From contig JALHMW010000014.1 of the NCBI GenBank assembly GCA_022843845.1, positions 1 through 64,000 on the forward strand: a stretch of 64,000 bases of DNA, written 5' to 3'. Source of the DNA: Archangium sp. (lineage in GTDB: Bacteria > Myxococcota > Myxococcia > Myxococcales > Myxococcaceae). Numbering within the stretch: the stretch's first letter is position 1; the number at the start of each line of letters is the position of its first letter. The notes under the pieces are model-generated. The model was not told the DNA's origin. It saw nothing but the letters and a program-made list of their open reading frames with translations, and searched no databases. A program made the position numbers and the translations under genes. This document shows, piece by piece, positions 61,601 to 64,000 of the stretch.

Positions 61601-63237
61601 ACCGTGACGCCAGCCACGATGACACGCACGGTGCTGCCCGGCTCCGAGGTGCCGGAGATCGTCGGCGTCGACGTGCCCGCGAACGAGCCATCGGCTGGCG
61701 TGACGAAGGCCGGAGTCCCCGGCGCCGTGGTGTCCTTCGAGGTCTGCCGCGAGGTGGTGCCGGTGCCGGCGAAGTTGGTCTGCGAGGCGCTCACGGTGAT
61801 CGACGCGGCGTCGGCGAGCGCGGCGACGTTCACCGACGTCGCGAAGGTGCCCGAGGTGCACGGCGTGCCCACCACGACGGAGCCGACCGCGACCGTCACC
61901 TGCCCGGCGATCGACTGGCACGAGCCCGACACCGGGTACGCCGTCGCGTTCGAGAGGTTGATGATGCCCGGTGAGTCGAGCGTGACGACCGGCGCGCTCT
62001 GCACCACCGAGAGCGTCTGATCGCTCACCTGGTTCTCGACGACCGACAGGTTCGAGATGTTGGTGCGGCCGTTGACGTACGCGCCCGGGACGGTCGCCGT
62101 GACGTTGACGGTGACGGTGCAGCGCTGGGTGAGCGGCGCGAGGGCTCCGGTCTGCAGGCGCACGGTGTTCGGCGAGCCCGCGGTGTTGAGCGTCACCGTG
62201 CCACCGCACGTATTGGTGAAGACCGTGTTCGCCAGCAGCAGGTTGCTCGGCAGGTTGTCCTGGAAGCCGAGGTTGCCCTGGGCCGGCGCTCCGGGGACGT
62301 TGTCGATGGTGAAGGTCAGCGTGGTGGCCGAGCCCGCCGACATCGCGGTGGTGCCGAACGCCTTGGTGAGCGTGGGCTGGTACGAGAAGAAGGTGAGATC
62401 GTTCGCGACGATCTGCGTGCCCGGCGCCGAGCCGAAGTTCCACATGATCGCGAAGCCGTTGTCCTTGACGGTGTTGTCGACCCAGTTGTTGAAGGTGTTC
62501 GCGCCGAAGACGTTGTTGCCGCCGCCCGAGCCCATGGGGCACAGCGCGTCGCGGAACATGCACTCGTAGAACCCGCCGTAGTACCCGGTCCACGGAACGC
62601 CGCCGCGGTACCGCCACGCGAGCACGATGTTCGAGAGCTGCCGGAACCCGCCCACCACCGTCGGAGGCCCCTGCACGAAGAAGCTCGGCCCGTTGTCGTC
62701 GCCGCCCAGGTACGCGTCGAGCGCGTGGTACAGCCGCACCGGCACCGTGTTCCCCGAGGGGATCGTCAGGGTGTGGGTGACGGTGACGAAGTCGTTGGGG
62801 AAGACGTAGTCGTAGCGAACCGAGACGTCGTAGTTCCTCCCGCCCACCGTCGCGCGCAGCACCGTCGTGGCCGAACCCGAGCCGCTGGGCTGCGGAGTCA
62901 GCGTGTTGCTGATGGGCGTGAACTCGGCGGCGGTGATGCCAGTGACGGGCGCCGCAGCAAAGTGCAGGGGCCCGAAGACGTGGGTGGTGCCGACGGCGAG
63001 GTACACGCCGTTCGACAGGCCGGTGATGACGCCGGGGTTCGTCGTCGCGCCCGGTGTCGCCGTCTGTGAATAGAACTGGCCGGTGCCATTGCGAATGACC
63101 TGCACCTGACCGGTTGGCCCGAGGTGGACCCGAACGCCGGTGCCTGGCCCGGTTCCACCGCCCGGGTTGATGGTGACCTGCGCGAACGCGAGCGTGGGCA
63201 GCAGCAGCAGAACCAAGGCACTCTTGAATGACCGCAT
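58603..63237 (-). CDS. Giant Ig-like repeat surface protein with MYXO-CTERM-like tail
   Basis: 1544 residues. A signal peptide (ALVLLLLPTLAFA) leads into an N-terminal domain of about 270 residues, a DUF11-like segment (about 275-395), and then a repeat region of four supermodules of about 270 residues, each composed of one Cys-containing domain and two bacterial Ig-like domains (with the recurring D-x-x-x-P-x-A-P and SGTAEP-type motifs). The C-terminus has a single Cys, a hydrophobic run and RRRTR (ISCNAVSFDAVPLLLALVAL), resembling a MYXO-CTERM sorting tail. It is a surface adhesin or matrix protein; the ligand is unknown. It heads an operon with the OmpA/TSP3 and SPOR-like genes, perhaps its anchor or export partners. 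ATG 63237 has GGGGAG upstream. Confidence 0.85.
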   Translation of the reverse strand: MRSFKSALVLLLLPTLAFAQVTINPGGGTGPGTGVRVHLGPTGQVQVIRNGTGQFYSQTATPGATTNPGVITGLSNGVYLAVGTTHVFGPLHFAAAPVTGITAAEFTPISNTLTPQPSGSGSATTVLRATVGGRNYDVSVRYDYVFPNDFVTVTHTLTIPSGNTVPVRLYHALDAYLGGDDNGPSFFVQGPPTVVGGFRQLSNIVLAWRYRGGVPWTGYYGGFYECMFRDALCPMGSGGGNNVFGANTFNNWVDNTVKDNGFAIMWNFGSAPGTQIVANDLTFFSYQPTLTKAFGTTAMSAGSATTLTFTIDNVPGAPAQGNLGFQDNLPSNLLLANTVFTNTCGGTVTLNTAGSPNTVRLQTGALAPLTQRCTVTVNVTATVPGAYVNGRTNISNLSVVENQVSDQTLSVVQSAPVVTLDSPGIINLSNATAYPVSGSCQSIAGQVTVAVGSVVVGTPCTSGTFATSVNVAALADAASITVSASQTNFAGTGTTSRQTSKDTTAPGTPAFVTPADGSFAGTSTPTISGTSEPGSTVRVIVAGVTVCTALTQGNGVWTCTTSALADGARTLTTSATDPAGNTSPVSPPRTITIDTTPPAAPLINSPAMSATVGPNPTISGTAEPFATVTVTEGAGTVCTVVANNLGQWSCATTFGPSTRTISATQRDRANNAGPAAPARTFTIANVPTVTLTTPPAITSMNSSAYPVSGACTTAAGTVTVRVGTQMAMTACSAGLFSTTLNASSLADGPSVAVTASQTNVTGTGSDTRTTQKDTVAPSAPSITTPTEAARINTATPTITGTAEALASLVVRRGATTVCTVIVPANGVWSCVAAAIPEGAVTITATATDPVGNASAPSPARNFTVDTAAPAAPTITNPAQNATVGINPTVAGTAEANATVSVTEGAVLVCSVTANATGQWSCPTTYQPGTRTITATQRDVSGNGSAPSAPRQFTVAAVPTVTLDTPGPINGVNASAYPIAGTCTASAGTVTVTVGSATATAACPSGTFTTTIIVVAVPDDAAVAIVAAQTNPSGTGTDTRSTLKDTVVPTAPTFTRPAEMAIINDVTPTLTGSAEPGSTVRVVRGGMTVCTTITPANGLWSCVASTLADGQIVLTGTATDPAGNVSASSPPRTFVIDTMAPTAPAIATPMENGRTGLSPMISGTAEPLATVVVNEGASLVCQTTATMTGTWTCPTTLGAGQHAVTARQTDRSGNQGPASMPRTFTVENVPTVILGPLQVINRMRAARYEVSGFCTTSAGQVTISVGTVMGTAMCVNGLFSTTLDVTAVPDAAMVSVRAAQTTAGGTGMDTKPVLKDTMPPPAPVITLPTLESVATTGRPMMSGTAEANSTVTIFINGQIAGTTQTDANGDWTFTPPTQLADGRYEVKAHATDVAGNTGPETAQVAFSVDSTAPNPPVIVSPAKNAALDIDRPFELSGTSEPGARVTVYLDGKPSFFLVADAQGRWGTTVPANTLTEGNHVVSAEALDPAGNQGLRAADVPFFIRIPSLRYAGQGLISCNAVSFDAVPLLLALVALATRRRTRSHS
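58740..61988 (-). repeat. Four tandem supermodule repeats of about 810 bases
   Basis: Units begin near 61988, 61176, 60366 and 59551 (reading down the minus strand), each opening with a VTLDxPxxI-type strand and then YPVSGSC-type and SQTN-type segments, followed by two Ig-like domains. The spacing of about 810-815 bases (270-271 residues) is nearly constant. The units have diverged in sequence, the fourth most, so the duplication is old. Confidence 0.8.
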
Positions 63238-63266
63238 GAACGCTCCCCGGGCTTCGACGCGCTGCG

Positions 63267-63296
63267 GCGCTACGTCAGGGGAGGGCTGAGCGTCAA
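63267..63296 (-). promoter_or_regulatory. Candidate promoter of the surface-protein operon
   Basis: On the minus strand TTGACG (63296-63291) and TAGCGC (63272-63267) are 18 bases apart, about 30 bases upstream of the giant gene's ATG at 63237. The -35 box is identical to that of the TolQ promoter at 22950; the -10 box is a weaker match. Confidence 0.4.
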
Positions 63297-63653
63297 GGAG
63301 CGCGTGGTCGCGTCACGTCGCGGTGTCGATGCGCGGCTGGGGAACTGGTGCGAGGCCACGGTGGCGTGTGGTGCGCGTCATCGAGCGGAGCGGAGTGGGG
63401 CCGAACGCGCCCTGGGCGTCCTGCGCTGCGCGCGTCATATTCGCGCATCGTCACCGGACTGGAAGGCGCTGCACCTCGCGCCCCCGCTCGAGGAGCGAGG
63501 AACACTCCTTTTCTCGAACGCGGAAGGGTCTGGCGAACTCGCCCTCCTCGGCCCGTGTGCCAGCGCCGCGGGTTCGCCGACGATGACGAGGCCTTCAACG
63601 CCTTCAATCGACCTGCGCGGCTGAGGGTTGCCACGACGATGCGGCGCCGGAGT
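63297..63653. other. Region without a supported gene
   Basis: About 350 bases upstream of the surface-protein operon. A plus-strand frame (63304-63624, 106 codons) contains a protein-like middle stretch (DWKALHLAPPLEERGTLLF) but has no recognisable ribosome site, family or consistent codon pattern at both ends, so it is not called. No tRNA, repeat or hairpin was noticed. Confidence 0.4.
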
Positions 63654-63998
63654 TCACAGCGCTCCGACCCGCTCAACGGCTACACGGGCTCGGGCACGCA
63701 CCTGCGATGCACGCCCACCGGGCTGGTGGCTCTTGCGTACGAGGCAGGCGTTGCGGGCCCGCTCGGAGGGGGGCGGGGAGAAGTGGAAGACTCTGCGGTC
63801 GTGCCACAAGTCGCACCGGTGCTCATGCAGCTCGCGCGTCGTGAGGTCGCCGGCCCACCACGGCGCCGAGCGTGCTTCGATCGCAAAGCGCGACCGCAGG
63901 CGTTTCAGCGCATGGTCGAAAGCTCGACCTGCGTGAGCCAGGAAGCCACGGACGAGCAGCTCGCCGAGGAGGCAACACGAGGACCATTCTCGGTGAAC
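63654..63998 (-). CDS. Possible partial or decayed reading frame at the right edge
   Basis: A minus-strand frame runs from the right edge of the window to a TGA at 63654-63656, about 115 codons. It has no internal start and reads like a real protein in the middle (ALKRLRSRFAIEARSAPWW, DLTTRELHEHRCDLWHDRR) with suitable third-position G/C, but turns into an Arg/Ala-rich tail near the end. It is either the 3' end of a gene that begins outside the window or a decayed remnant. No family recognised. Confidence 0.28.
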   Translation of the reverse strand, partial: VHREWSSCCLLGELLVRGFLAHAGRAFDHALKRLRSRFAIEARSAPWWAGDLTTRELHEHRCDLWHDRRVFHFSPPPSERARNACLVRKSHQPGGRASQVRARARVAVERVGAL

Positions 63999-64000
63999 GC

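Overview
The window is GC-rich, gene-dense bacterial DNA with strong G/C bias at third codon positions. Several features point to Myxococcota (myxobacteria, formerly Deltaproteobacteria): a MYXO-CTERM-type sorting tail (Cys, hydrophobic stretch, Arg cluster) on a large secreted protease and a similar one on a giant repeat protein; two proteins with the TIGR02996 N-terminal domain seen in myxobacterial paralog families; two Hanks-type Ser/Thr kinases; many lipoproteins with beta-propeller folds; and a TolQ-TolR-TolR triplet resembling the AglRQS gliding motor. No rRNA, tRNA, CRISPR array or intact insertion sequence was seen.

Layout. 1-4134: end of a chemosensory operon (hybrid CheA-REC, CheB, CheR-TPR). 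4139-13522: a lipoprotein, two TIGR02996/LRR-type proteins (one followed by decayed copies of its own tail), a secreted M36 metalloprotease, and a CpoB-like lipoprotein coupled to a 5'-nucleotidase-like gene with an in-frame TGA. 13613-21546: a minus-strand block with an S46 peptidase, a Ser/Thr kinase, a Kelch lipoprotein and an ECF sigma factor coupled to a second kinase. 21834-38844: a long plus-strand block: dprA, TolQ/TolR/TolR, trmFO, a propeller lipoprotein, xerC, an Smr protein, a hypothetical gene, hslV, hslU, argD, then a J-domain/Hsp70/TPR trio. The dprA-trmFO-xerC-hslV-hslU order is an old bacterial arrangement. 38855-46870: an SDR, coaE, a tetraheme cytochrome coupled to engB, an NHL-type lipoprotein, a DUF6178-like protein and an alpha/beta-hydrolase fused to a HIT domain. 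46874-55958: a histidine kinase, pyrD, an adenosine deaminase, an EF-hand protein with a histone-like tail, a TerB-J protein, ydcF, and a folate one-carbon cluster (folD, metF with a coupled small gene, gcvT, gcvH; no gcvP follows gcvH). 56199-63237: a translationally coupled surface operon encoding a 1544-residue Ig-like repeat protein, an OmpA/TSP3 protein and a SPOR-like protein. 63238-64000 holds a promoter and only weak or partial reading frames.

Main discovery candidate. At 11403-12482 a 5'-nucleotidase-like protein would be interrupted by a TGA exactly where relatives have the second Cys of a Pro-Cys-Gly-Cys motif. A perfect 7-bp hairpin with a GTCT loop lies 12 nt after the TGA, at a distance and with a loop typical of bacterial SECIS elements, and its outer pairs use TCT and AGA codons that are uncommon here. 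It is best read as a candidate selenoprotein. Secondary candidates are the hydrolase-HIT fusion, the AglRQS-like motor genes, the histone-tailed EF-hand protein and the four-fold 270-residue supermodule repeat.

Limits: all family assignments come from reading motifs and from memory of the families; no database search was run. Start codons were chosen from ribosome-binding sites, signal peptides and overlaps, and several are uncertain.
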